Source: Mayfieldus sp963772265
Lineage (GTDB): Bacteria > Actinomycetota > Thermoleophilia > Solirubrobacterales > 70-9
DNA length: 64,000 bases
NCBI GenBank assembly: GCA_963772265.1
Contig: CAVYWS010000008.1
Span: 1-64,000 of the forward strand
Reading direction: 5' to 3'
Shown here: positions 56,699 through 64,000 of the stretch, one piece after another
Position numbering within the stretch: the stretch's first letter is position 1
How the letters are laid out: the number at the start of each line of letters is the position of its first letter
The notes under the pieces: model-generated
What the model was told of the DNA's origin: nothing
Databases searched by the model: none
The model's input: the letters and a program-made list of their open reading frames with translations, nothing else
Made by a program: the position numbers and the translations under genes

Positions 56699-57165
56699 AT
56701 GTACGCGATCGTCGAAAGCGGAGGCAAGCAGTACAAGGTCGAGAAGGGTGAGACCCTGCTCGTCGACCGCCTGTCCGCGAAGGAGGGCGAGAAGGTCGAT
56801 CTGCGCGCGGTGATGTTCCGCGACGGAGACGTCGTCACCGATGCCGCCGAGCTGGAGAAGATCAAGGTCGAGGCGACGGTCTCCGAGCACCTGCGGGGGC
56901 CGAAGATCCGGATCTTCAAGTACAAGGCCAAGAAGGGCTACCGGCGCCGGGCCGGGCATCGCTCCGAGCTGACCCGGGTCGAGATCACCGAGCTTCGGAA
57001 GCTGAGCCGCAAGCCGGCGGCCGCGGCGGCAAGACCGAGGAGAAGCCCGCGGCCGCGAAGAAGCCCGCGGCGCGCAAGCCGGCGGCGAGGAAGACGACGA
57101 CGCGCAAGGCGCCGGCCCGCAAGAAGCCCGCGACGACCAAGAAGGAGAGCTCAAGTGGCTCATAA
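56699..57165 (+). CDS. rplU: 50S ribosomal protein L21 with Lys/Ala/Pro-rich tail
   Basis: The first 103 residues are normal L21 (YAIVESGGKQYKVEKGE, FKYKAKKGYRRRAGHRSELT). One base is missing near 57031; restored, a 45-residue tail follows, rich in KPAA, KKPA and RKTTTRK units, ending at TAA 57163-57165. In the supplied frame L21 would instead run on into L27, which is clearly an artefact. The tail overlaps the rpmA start by 11 bases. It probably contacts rRNA or other nucleic acid nonspecifically. Confidence 0.9.
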
Positions 57166-57415
57166 GAAAGGGCTCGGCTCGAGCCGCAACGGCCGTGACT
57201 CGAACCCGAAGATGCTCGGCGTCAAGGTGTTCGCCGGCCAGAAGGTGAACGGGGGCGAGATCATCGTCCGCCAGCGCGGCACCAGGTTCCGGCCCGGCGA
57301 CGGCGCCGGCCTCGGCCGTGATCACACGATCTTCGCCACTCGCGCCGGAATCGTCCAGTTCCGCCCCAAGGGCAAGGACGGCAAGGGGCGCATGGTCTCG
57401 GTCGACGGCGAGTAG
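57155..57415 (+). CDS. rpmA: 50S ribosomal protein L27
   Basis: 86 residues from GTG 57155 (AHKKGLGSSRNGRDSNPKML), conserved throughout (GQRGTRFRPG here as VRQRGTRFRPGDGAGLGRDH). It lies near the peptidyl transferase centre. No N-terminal cleavable extension of the Firmicutes type is present. GAAGGAGAG 6-13 bases upstream gives the ribosome binding site. The overlap with rplU couples translation. Confidence 0.95.
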   Translation: MAHKKGLGSSRNGRDSNPKMLGVKVFAGQKVNGGEIIVRQRGTRFRPGDGAGLGRDHTIFATRAGIVQFRPKGKDGKGRMVSVDGE

Positions 57416-57446
57416 CGCCCCAGCCGGGCTTCGCGGACCGGCCGCT

Positions 57447-57461
57447 GGCGGAGCATCCGCC
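57447..57461. terminator. Hairpin between converging rpmA and VOC gene
   Basis: GGCGGA (57447-57452), GCA, TCCGCC (57456-57461); perfect 6-bp stem in the 66-base gap between two stops. No U-run. Confidence 0.4.
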
Positions 57462-57481
57462 TGCCGCTTGCCGCGGTTCGG

Positions 57482-57872
57482 CTAGAAGTCGCGGCGACCC
57501 GCGAGCCGCTGCGGGACCTCGGGACGGGTCAGCTCGTAGATCGCCAGACGGTGCCCGCCGGGTGCAGTGATCTCGCGGCAGGGGCCGGGAGGGATGCCGA
57601 ACTCGTCGCTGACCTCGCAGCCGCGCCTCGTCAAGCTCGGCTCCGGCCGCCTCGAGGTCGGCTACCCGGTAGACGAGGAGCGGCCGCTCGCCCTCGAGGT
57701 GGTCGGCGAACAGCAGTGCGGGCGGGCCGTCGGCGAGCCTGACCATCGCGACCCGGGCGCCGAAGGCCTCGATCCTGAACACCGACTCGCCGCCGAGCGA
57801 GTCGACGAAGTAGCGCGCCTCGGCGGCAGGGTCGCGGCTCGGCATATAGAGGAAGTCCAGGCTCTCGAACAT
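57482..57872 (-). CDS. VOC (glyoxalase-like) family protein (one frameshift)
   Basis: About 129 residues from ATG 57872. It shows the beta-alpha-beta-beta-beta pattern: FESLDFLYMPSRDPAAEARY, FVDSLGGESVFRI, VAMVRLADGPPALLFADH, RPLLVYRVADLEAAGAEL, then after a shift near 57625 PPGPCREITAPGGHRLAIYE. The metal-binding set of true glyoxalase I is not complete. GTG 57887 is an alternative start. It is inserted antisense between rpmA and obgE and starts 25 bases from obgE. Confidence 0.75.
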
Positions 57873-57897
57873 TTCCGCGGCTGTCACCCTTTCGCCA

Positions 57898-59193
57898 ATG
57901 TACGACCACGCCCGCATCCATGTGGAGGGAGGCCGCGGCGGCGACGGCGTGATCAGCTTTCGCCGCGAGGCCCACGTGCCCAAGGGCGGGCCCGACGGCG
58001 GCGACGGCGGGCACGGCGGTGACGTCGTGCTGGTCTGCGACGGGTCGCTGCGCGACCTGGCTAGCCTGCGGCGCCAGCCCCACGTTCGCGCCGAGCGCGG
58101 CAGGCACGGCCGGGGCAAGGATCGCCACGGGGCCCGCGGCGAGGACGCGGTCGTGCTGGTTCCGCCGGGCACCCAGGCCGAGGCGCTGGACGGCAGCCGG
58201 ATCGACCTTGTGGTCGAGGGGCAGCGCGCCGTCGTCGCCGGCGGAGGGCGGGGCGGGCATGGCAACCGGCGGTTTGCGAATTCGACTCGCCAGGCGCCCC
58301 GGTTCGCCGAGCGGGGGACCGGCGGTGAGTCGGGTTGGATCGAGCTGCGGCTGAAGTTGCTTGCCGACGCGGGGCTGGTCGGGCTGCCGAACGCCGGCAA
58401 GTCCTCGCTGCTGGCGCGGCTGACCCGTGCGGCGCCGAAGGTCGCCGACTACCCGTTCACCACGGTCGAGCCGGTGCTGGGGACCCTCGACGGAGATGAT
58501 CGCCAGCTGGTGCTCGCCGACATCCCCGGCCTGATCGAGGGAGCCGCCGAGGGTGCCGGCCTCGGCCACGAGTTCCTCGCCCACATCGAGCGCTGCGCGA
58601 TGCTCGTCCACCTGGTCGAGGTGGCGCCGCTGGAGGGAGATCCCGAGGCCAACTACGAAGGGGTCCGCGCCGAGCTCGGCTCCTACGGGGCCGGTCTCGC
58701 GGAGCTGCCCGAGCTGGTCGTGCTCTCGAAGCGGGACCTGATCGCCGAGGAGGAGGTCGAGGGGATGCGGCGCAGCTGGACCGAGCGGCTCGGGGACCGG
58801 GTCCTCGGGGTGCTCGCCGTCTCCTCGGCGACCGGCGCCGGGCTCGACGGGCTGCGCCAGGCGATCGAGGGCGCGGTGCCGGAGCGTTCGCTGCCGGCGC
58901 AGGTCAGCGCCGGCGCGGAGCCCGTTTTCGAGGTCGAGCATCGCGTCTACCGGCCGGCCGGCGAGGGCGGCTACCGGATCGAGAAGGTCGATGACGGCGC
59001 CTTCCGGGTCGAGGGACGGGGGGTCGAGATGCTGTTCGAGCGCCATGACCTCTCCAACGCCGAGGCGCTTGCCTATCTCGAGCAGCGCCTGGCCGAGATG
59101 GGAGTGCTGGCGGCGCTGCGGGACGCGGGCTTCTCGCCCGGCGACGAGGTCAGGATCGGCGAGCAGGAATTCGAGCTTCACCCCCGCCGGTAG
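57898..59193 (+). CDS. obgE: Obg-family GTPase
   Basis: 431 residues with the three Obg domains: Gly-rich OBG fold (GGRGGDGVISFRREAHVPKG), G domain (G1 GLPNAGKSSLL; G3 DIPGLIEGAAEG; G4 SKRD in place of NKxD), and the C-terminal OCT domain (FRVEGRGVEMLFERHDL). Involved in 50S assembly and stress/growth control. Expected position after rplU-rpmA. Confidence 0.96.
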   Translation: MYDHARIHVEGGRGGDGVISFRREAHVPKGGPDGGDGGHGGDVVLVCDGSLRDLASLRRQPHVRAERGRHGRGKDRHGARGEDAVVLVPPGTQAEALDGSRIDLVVEGQRAVVAGGGRGGHGNRRFANSTRQAPRFAERGTGGESGWIELRLKLLADAGLVGLPNAGKSSLLARLTRAAPKVADYPFTTVEPVLGTLDGDDRQLVLADIPGLIEGAAEGAGLGHEFLAHIERCAMLVHLVEVAPLEGDPEANYEGVRAELGSYGAGLAELPELVVLSKRDLIAEEEVEGMRRSWTERLGDRVLGVLAVSSATGAGLDGLRQAIEGAVPERSLPAQVSAGAEPVFEVEHRVYRPAGEGGYRIEKVDDGAFRVEGRGVEMLFERHDLSNAEALAYLEQRLAEMGVLAALRDAGFSPGDEVRIGEQEFELHPRR

Positions 59194-59229
59194 ACAGGGA
59201 AACGGCGCCCCCGCCGCGAATCAGGGGCC

Positions 59230-59655
59230 ATGTCGCGTACCGACCTGGAGCCGAACGACAATCCGCAGGTGCGGGCCGCGGGCGGGGTGCTGGTGCGCGA
59301 GGGGTCCGGCGGCCCCGAGGTCGCCGTCATCCACCGGCCCAAGTACGAGGACTGGTCGCTTCCGAAGGGAAAGCTCGACAACGGCGAGGACTTCGAGCAG
59401 GCGGCCCTTCGCGAGGTCAGGGAGGAGACCGGAATGGAGGCCGAGCTTGGGCCTGAGTTGAGCTCGGTCAGCTACCGCGACCGAAAGGGGCGGACGAAGA
59501 TCGTGCGCTACTGGCTGATGCGGGTCGTGGGCGGCGAGTTCGAGCCTGGCTCGGAGGTCGACGAGCTGCGCTGGCTGGATCCCGACGGCGCCCGTGAGCT
59601 GCTCAGCTACCAGCACGACGCCGAGCTGGTGCGCGAAGCCGTCGCCGCCTCCTAG
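59230..59655 (+). CDS. Nudix hydrolase
   Basis: 141 residues. Complete Nudix box GKLDNGEDFEQAALREVREE followed by TGMEAEL, in a protein beginning VRAAGGVLVREG. The PKYEDWSLPKGKLD context resembles MutT/diadenosine polyphosphate hydrolases of actinobacteria. It hydrolyses a nucleoside diphosphate linked to another moiety; the substrate is not determinable. It lies between obgE and proB, 36 bases after obgE. Confidence 0.92.
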   Translation: MSRTDLEPNDNPQVRAAGGVLVREGSGGPEVAVIHRPKYEDWSLPKGKLDNGEDFEQAALREVREETGMEAELGPELSSVSYRDRKGRTKIVRYWLMRVVGGEFEPGSEVDELRWLDPDGARELLSYQHDAELVREAVAAS

Positions 59656-59674
59656 CCCGGCCATACTGCAGCCC

Positions 59675-60763
59675 ATGACCGTGGTCGCCAAGCTGGGCTC
59701 CTCGATCGTCGCCGCCGAGGACGGCGAGCTGCGCACCGACGTCCTCGACCGGGTCTGCGCCCAGGTCGCCGAGCTCGAGAAGAGCGGCGAGAAGCTGGTG
59801 ATGGTGACCTCGGGCGCGATCGCCCGCGGGATGCGGCTGCTGGAGCTGGGCCGGCGCCCGGCGGCGATGGACGAGCTGCAGGCCGCGTCCGCGGTCGGAC
59901 AGGGCGATCTCTTCCGCGCCTACGAGGGCCGGCTCGCGGAGCAGGGGGTCCGCTCGGCGCAGGTGCTGCTGACCGCGTCCGACATCGCCGCCCGCACCAA
60001 CTACATAAACGCGCGCCAGACGCTTCACCGGCTGCTCGACTGGCAGATCGTGCCGGTGATGAACGAGAACGACACGACGGCAACCGACGAGATCACCTTC
60101 GGCGACAACGACTTCCTCGCCGCCCAGGTGGCGATCCTTCTCGACGCCCGGCTGCTGGTCCTGCTGACCGACATCGAGGGCCTTCACACCGCCGACCCGC
60201 GGCTCGATTCCTCCGCCGAGCTGGTCGAGGAGGTGGCCGAGTTCGGGGAGCTGGCCCGCTACGAAATCGGTGATCAGACCTCGCCGTTCGGACTCGGCGG
60301 GATGCGCAGCAAGGTCGCCGCGGCCGAGATGGCGAGCGAGGCCGGGATCGCGGCTGTGATCTGCGACGGCACCGCGCCGGGGACCCTGAGCGCGGCCGCC
60401 CGTGGGGAGCCGTGCGGCACCCGGTTCCGGCCCAACCCGACCAAGGCGTCGAGCTTCAAGCTCTGGCTGCGCTACGGCAAGCCGGTGCGTGGAAAGCTCG
60501 CCGTCGACGAGGGCGCCGCGAAGGTGCTGCGCGAGCGCGGCAGCAGCCTGCTGCCGGTCGGAATCACCGCGGTCGAGGGCAGCTTCGAGGCCGGCGACGC
60601 GGTCGAGGTCGTCGTCGACGGCGCCGTCGTGGGCAAGGGGATATGCAACTACTCGGCTCAGGAGATGCGCCGGATCCAGGGCCTCAACAGCGCCCAGGTA
60701 CGCGAGTTGATGCCACACGCCGCCGAGGAGGCGGTGCACCGCGACTACTTCGTGCTCGCCTGA
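59675..60763 (+). CDS. proB: Glutamate 5-kinase
   Basis: 362 residues: amino acid kinase domain (VVAKLGSSIVAAEDGEL, VTSGAIARGM, VMNENDTTATDEITFGDND, LTDIEGLHTADPR, GGMRSKVAAAEMA) and a C-terminal PUA domain (GKLAVDEGAAKVL to GICNYSAQEM). First step of proline synthesis; the PUA domain usually carries feedback control. CATACT ends 7 bases before ATG 59675. Confidence 0.95.
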   Translation: MTVVAKLGSSIVAAEDGELRTDVLDRVCAQVAELEKSGEKLVMVTSGAIARGMRLLELGRRPAAMDELQAASAVGQGDLFRAYEGRLAEQGVRSAQVLLTASDIAARTNYINARQTLHRLLDWQIVPVMNENDTTATDEITFGDNDFLAAQVAILLDARLLVLLTDIEGLHTADPRLDSSAELVEEVAEFGELARYEIGDQTSPFGLGGMRSKVAAAEMASEAGIAAVICDGTAPGTLSAAARGEPCGTRFRPNPTKASSFKLWLRYGKPVRGKLAVDEGAAKVLRERGSSLLPVGITAVEGSFEAGDAVEVVVDGAVVGKGICNYSAQEMRRIQGLNSAQVRELMPHAAEEAVHRDYFVLA

Positions 60764-60782
60764 GCGCGGTTCGGCTGGCGGT

Positions 60783-60788
60783 TACCCT
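60783..60788 (+). promoter_or_regulatory. -10 hexamer TACCCT before proA
   Basis: Ends 9 nt before ATG 60798; no Shine-Dalgarno is visible, so proA may have its own leaderless transcript. Confidence 0.4.
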
Positions 60789-60797
60789 TACGCAGGC

Positions 60798-62064
<1,267 letters not shown>

Positions 62065-62068
62065 CCCC

Positions 62069-62718
62069 ATGATCCCCGCACACTGCCCCCCCGCGATGGC
62101 GTCACCCACGAGGGGGTAGAGGTCGCTCCCGTTGGCGTCCTCGGGTCGGCGTTCAACCCGCCGCACCTTGGGCATCTCGCGCTTGCGCAGGAGGCGATCT
62201 GGCAGCTCGGCCTCGACCGGGTGCTGTTCGTCCCCACCGGCCAGGCCCCACACAAGCGGATCCTCGACGACCCGGGCGGCGAGCTGCGCTTGGCGATGAC
62301 GCGGCTGGCGACGACCGAGGACGAGCGCTTCGTTGCCTCGACGGTGGAGATCGAACGTGAAGGTCCCTCCTACACCTGCGACACCCTCGAGGCCCTGGGC
62401 GAGCAGGTCGACGACGGCCTGGTGTTCGTGATGGGGGCCGACGCTGCGCTGGGGCTGGAGAGCTGGCGCGAGCCCGAGCGGGTGGTCGAGCTGGCGCGGC
62501 TTGCGATCGCCCGCCGGTCGGGAGTCTCGGACGCCGAGGTTGCCTCCGTCCTGCGCAGCCTTGGAGCCGAGGAGCGTGCCGAGATGCTCGAGATGCCCGA
62601 GTTCGGGATCTCATCCTCGGCCGCACGCGAGCGAGCCAAGGCCGGACGTCCGCTGCGCTACGTGGTGCCGGAGCCGGTCGCGAGGTTCATCGAGGAGAAG
62701 AGGATCTACTCGGACTGA
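62069..62718 (+). CDS. nadD: Nicotinate-nucleotide adenylyltransferase
   Basis: About 200-216 residues. Nucleotidyltransferase motifs: GSAFNPPHLGHLALAQ (HxGH), VPTGQAPHKR, MGADAALGLESW, and ISSSAARERAKAGRP (SSTxxR-type). It makes deamido-NAD. The conserved frame is clear from about 62119; the true start is uncertain. ATG 62069 would fit if one C is missing from the C-run at 62085-62091. The stop overlaps rsfS (TGATG). Confidence 0.9.
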
Positions 62719-63101
62719 TGGGTCCCGAGGCTCTCGCACGCAGGTTGGCCGAGCTGGCCGACTCCAAGCAGGCGACCGACATCGTCGCGCTCGACATGCG
62801 CGAGCTGGTCTCCTACACCGACTTCCTGGTCATCTGCACGGCGCGCAACGAGCGCCAGGCGGCGGCGATCGGCGACGAGGTCGCGCTGCGGCTGAAGCGC
62901 GACGAGAAGCTGCTGGCGCAGGGGATCGAGGGGGGCCCGGCGGCAGGGTGGACGGTGCTCGACTACCTCGACTGCGTCCTGCACGTGTTCACCTCCGAGG
63001 CGCGCGACCGCTACCGCCTCGAGATGCTGTGGTCAGACGCACCCCGGCTCGATCTCGGGCTGGCCGGCGAGGCCGTCGGCGGCCGCGCGGCGCGTGCCTG
63101 A
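62718..63101 (+). CDS. rsfS: Ribosomal silencing factor RsfS (Iojap family)
   Basis: 127 residues: LAELADSKQATDIVALDMRE, YTDFLVICTARNERQAAAIG, and GWTVLDYLDCVLHVFTSEAR are characteristic. It binds L14 on the 50S and blocks subunit joining in stationary phase. ATG 62718 overlaps the nadD stop, the usual nadD-rsfS coupling. Confidence 0.95.
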   Translation: MGPEALARRLAELADSKQATDIVALDMRELVSYTDFLVICTARNERQAAAIGDEVALRLKRDEKLLAQGIEGGPAAGWTVLDYLDCVLHVFTSEARDRYRLEMLWSDAPRLDLGLAGEAVGGRAARA

Positions 63102-63124
63102 CCGACGCCCGCGCCGCGCCTGCC

Positions 63125-63138
63125 CGAACAGGTGTTCG
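63125..63138. promoter_or_regulatory. SOS (LexA) box
   Basis: CGAACAGGTGTTCG matches the Gram-positive/actinobacterial LexA consensus CGAAC-N4-GTTCG completely. It is followed at once by a -10-like TAGCAT (63142-63147), so a bound repressor would block that promoter. It stands 55 bases before the coiled-coil gene at 63194. Confidence 0.75.
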
Positions 63139-63180
63139 ATATAGCATCGGATGTGACGAAATTGCGTCCGACGGCGCCCC

Positions 63181-63186
63181 TAGCTT
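63181..63186 (+). promoter_or_regulatory. -10 hexamer TAGCTT, possible second start
   Basis: Ends 7 nt before ATG 63194, fitting the leaderless pattern seen at other genes here; it would give an SOS-box-independent basal transcript. Confidence 0.35.
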
Positions 63187-63193
63187 GCCGCGC

Positions 63194-63880
63194 ATGGGTA
63201 GCTTCCGGAGGGCGATCCTCGGCTACCGGCGCGCGGAAGTGGAGGCGGCGATCGAGTCGCGTGAGGCCCGGCTTGCGGCGCTGGAGCTGGAGCTGTGCAG
63301 CCTGGCCGAGATGGTCGCCGGGCGCGACCGCGAGAACCGCGACCTGCGCCGGATGCTCGAGGAGGCCAATGCCCGCCACGACCGCAGCCTGGCGGCGGTG
63401 GAGACGGTCGCGATGCGGCTGGAGGAGATCCACGCACAGGCGCGCGGGCAGGCGACCCGGATCCGGATGAAGGCGCTGCAGGACGCGGTTCAGATCAGCC
63501 AGAGGGTGAAGGAGATCGCCGACCGGATCGCGGTCGAGCCGGCTGCCAACGGCGACGGACCGATGATCGGCCAGTCGGGGCCGGTCGAGCGGCCCACGAC
63601 CGATGAGATCTTCGAGGGAATGATCGAGGTCGAGATCGGCCCGCTCGGCGACTTCTCCCAGCTGGTCGGGTTCGAGGACGCGGCCGGAAGGATCGGCGCC
63701 ACCTCGGAGATCTCGGTGCGCAAGTTCTCCGAGGGCAGGGCGACGATCTCGATGCGGCTCGACGAGCCGGTGGCGCTGCTTCGCGAGCTCGAGGAGCGCT
63801 CGCCGCTTGACTTCCGGGTCCGCAAGGCCGAGCACGACCGGGTGATTCTCGACCTCGACGACGAGGTCGAGGCGGCTTAG
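63194..63880 (+). CDS. DivIVA-like coiled-coil protein under an SOS box
   Basis: 228 residues. The N-terminus FRRAILGYRRAEVEAAIESR resembles the DivIVA/GpsB membrane-binding motif (GY followed by V and an acidic helix). A continuous coiled coil runs to about residue 120. After a flexible link (NGDGPMIGQSGPVERP) comes a C-terminal alpha-beta segment (IEVEIGPLGDFSQLVGFEDA, SEISVRKFSEGRATISMRL). I do not recognise that domain. The perfect LexA box upstream suggests damage-induced expression, so a division or growth checkpoint role is a reasonable hypothesis, not shown. Confidence 0.65.
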   Translation: MGSFRRAILGYRRAEVEAAIESREARLAALELELCSLAEMVAGRDRENRDLRRMLEEANARHDRSLAAVETVAMRLEEIHAQARGQATRIRMKALQDAVQISQRVKEIADRIAVEPAANGDGPMIGQSGPVERPTTDEIFEGMIEVEIGPLGDFSQLVGFEDAAGRIGATSEISVRKFSEGRATISMRLDEPVALLRELEERSPLDFRVRKAEHDRVILDLDDEVEAA

Positions 63881-63962
63881 CGCGCCGGCTCGCGCGCCCA
63901 CCGGTTCTAGCAGGCGTCACACATTTGGCACGTTTGCGCGATGCCTTGTGATTCGCTGTGGG

Positions 63963-63976
63963 CGAACATACGTTCC
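63963..63976. promoter_or_regulatory. Second SOS-box match at the window edge
   Basis: CGAACATACGTTCC fits CGAAC-N4-GTTCG with one mismatch at the last base and keeps the palindromic GAAC/GTTC core. No gene starts in the last 24 bases; the controlled gene should lie just outside the window. Bases 63881-63962 otherwise hold nothing that I recognise. Confidence 0.6.
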
Positions 63977-64000
63977 GAGTGCACCGGCGGCGGCAAACGG

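Noticed and set aside
56699..57415. Single L21-L27 fusion protein in one open frame
   Set aside because: The join region translates to an Arg/Pro-rich nonsense stretch, whereas a one-base shift gives a normal L21 with Lys/Ala tail and a separate L27 with its own ribosome binding site.

Overview
The window is a high-GC chromosomal segment of an actinobacterium, most likely a Thermoleophilia/Solirubrobacterales member. Three things point there. The order tig-clpP-clpX-valS-folC-ndk-mreBCD-mrdA-rodA-rnase E/G-rplU-rpmA-obgE-proB-proA-nadD-rsfS (37-63 kb) is the classic actinobacterial housekeeping supercluster. Small SnoaL/NTF2-like proteins starting 'MSQENLE...' recur. Many genes start within 6-9 nt of a TAnnnT -10-like hexamer, as expected for leaderless transcripts. 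Genus and species cannot be fixed from the sequence alone.

Layout. 0-1.7 kb: a GAF histidine kinase and a LuxR-type response regulator. 1.8-8.8 kb: a tightly overlapping type II fatty acid synthesis operon (fabD-fabH-fabG-acpP-fabF-carboxyltransferase-SGNH hydrolase-fabI). 8.9-11.7 kb: a secreted beta-propeller-like protein and a class III CoA-transferase. 11.7-16.4 kb: tRNA-His followed by an accessory island that ends in a 44-bp copy of the tRNA 3' half. The island carries an asparagine-synthetase-like enzyme, a possible RRE/PqqD remnant, an HprK-like kinase, a 56-codon precursor peptide with an exact lasso-type leader spacing, a cupin and an F420-type oxidoreductase. 16.4-24.5 kb: a TetR-controlled glycosyltransferase, NTF2-like proteins, an ArsR-SRPBCC regulator divergent from a DUF899 protein, a PEP mutase-like protein and an MFS exporter. 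24.6-33.5 kb: two tandem secreted YWTD-repeat proteins, a PAP2 phosphatase, a conserved secreted unknown, an alpha/beta hydrolase, a GH15 enzyme and a ferritin-like protein. 33.6-37 kb: CorA, CtaG and a membrane-fused spermidine-synthase-like protein. 37-63.9 kb: the housekeeping supercluster, closed by a coiled-coil DivIVA-like gene under a perfect SOS (LexA) box, with a second SOS-box match at the window edge.

Data quality matters here. Many conserved genes are broken by single-base shifts, concentrated in 1.8-10.4 kb and 24.6-32 kb and scattered in valS, mreB, proA and rplU. A large fraction are an extra C between two Gs (GAGcGAG, CTGcGAG, GCGcGAG). Since essential genes are hit repeatedly and the protein homology is intact on both sides, I treat these as sequence errors and give whole-gene spans; coordinates are those of the sequence as supplied.

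The most interesting items are the tRNA-His island with a minimal lasso-like RiPP cluster that has no visible B2 leader peptidase and whose precursor core lacks an acidic residue at ring positions 7-9, and the SOS-box-preceded DivIVA-like protein, a candidate damage-induced division or growth regulator.
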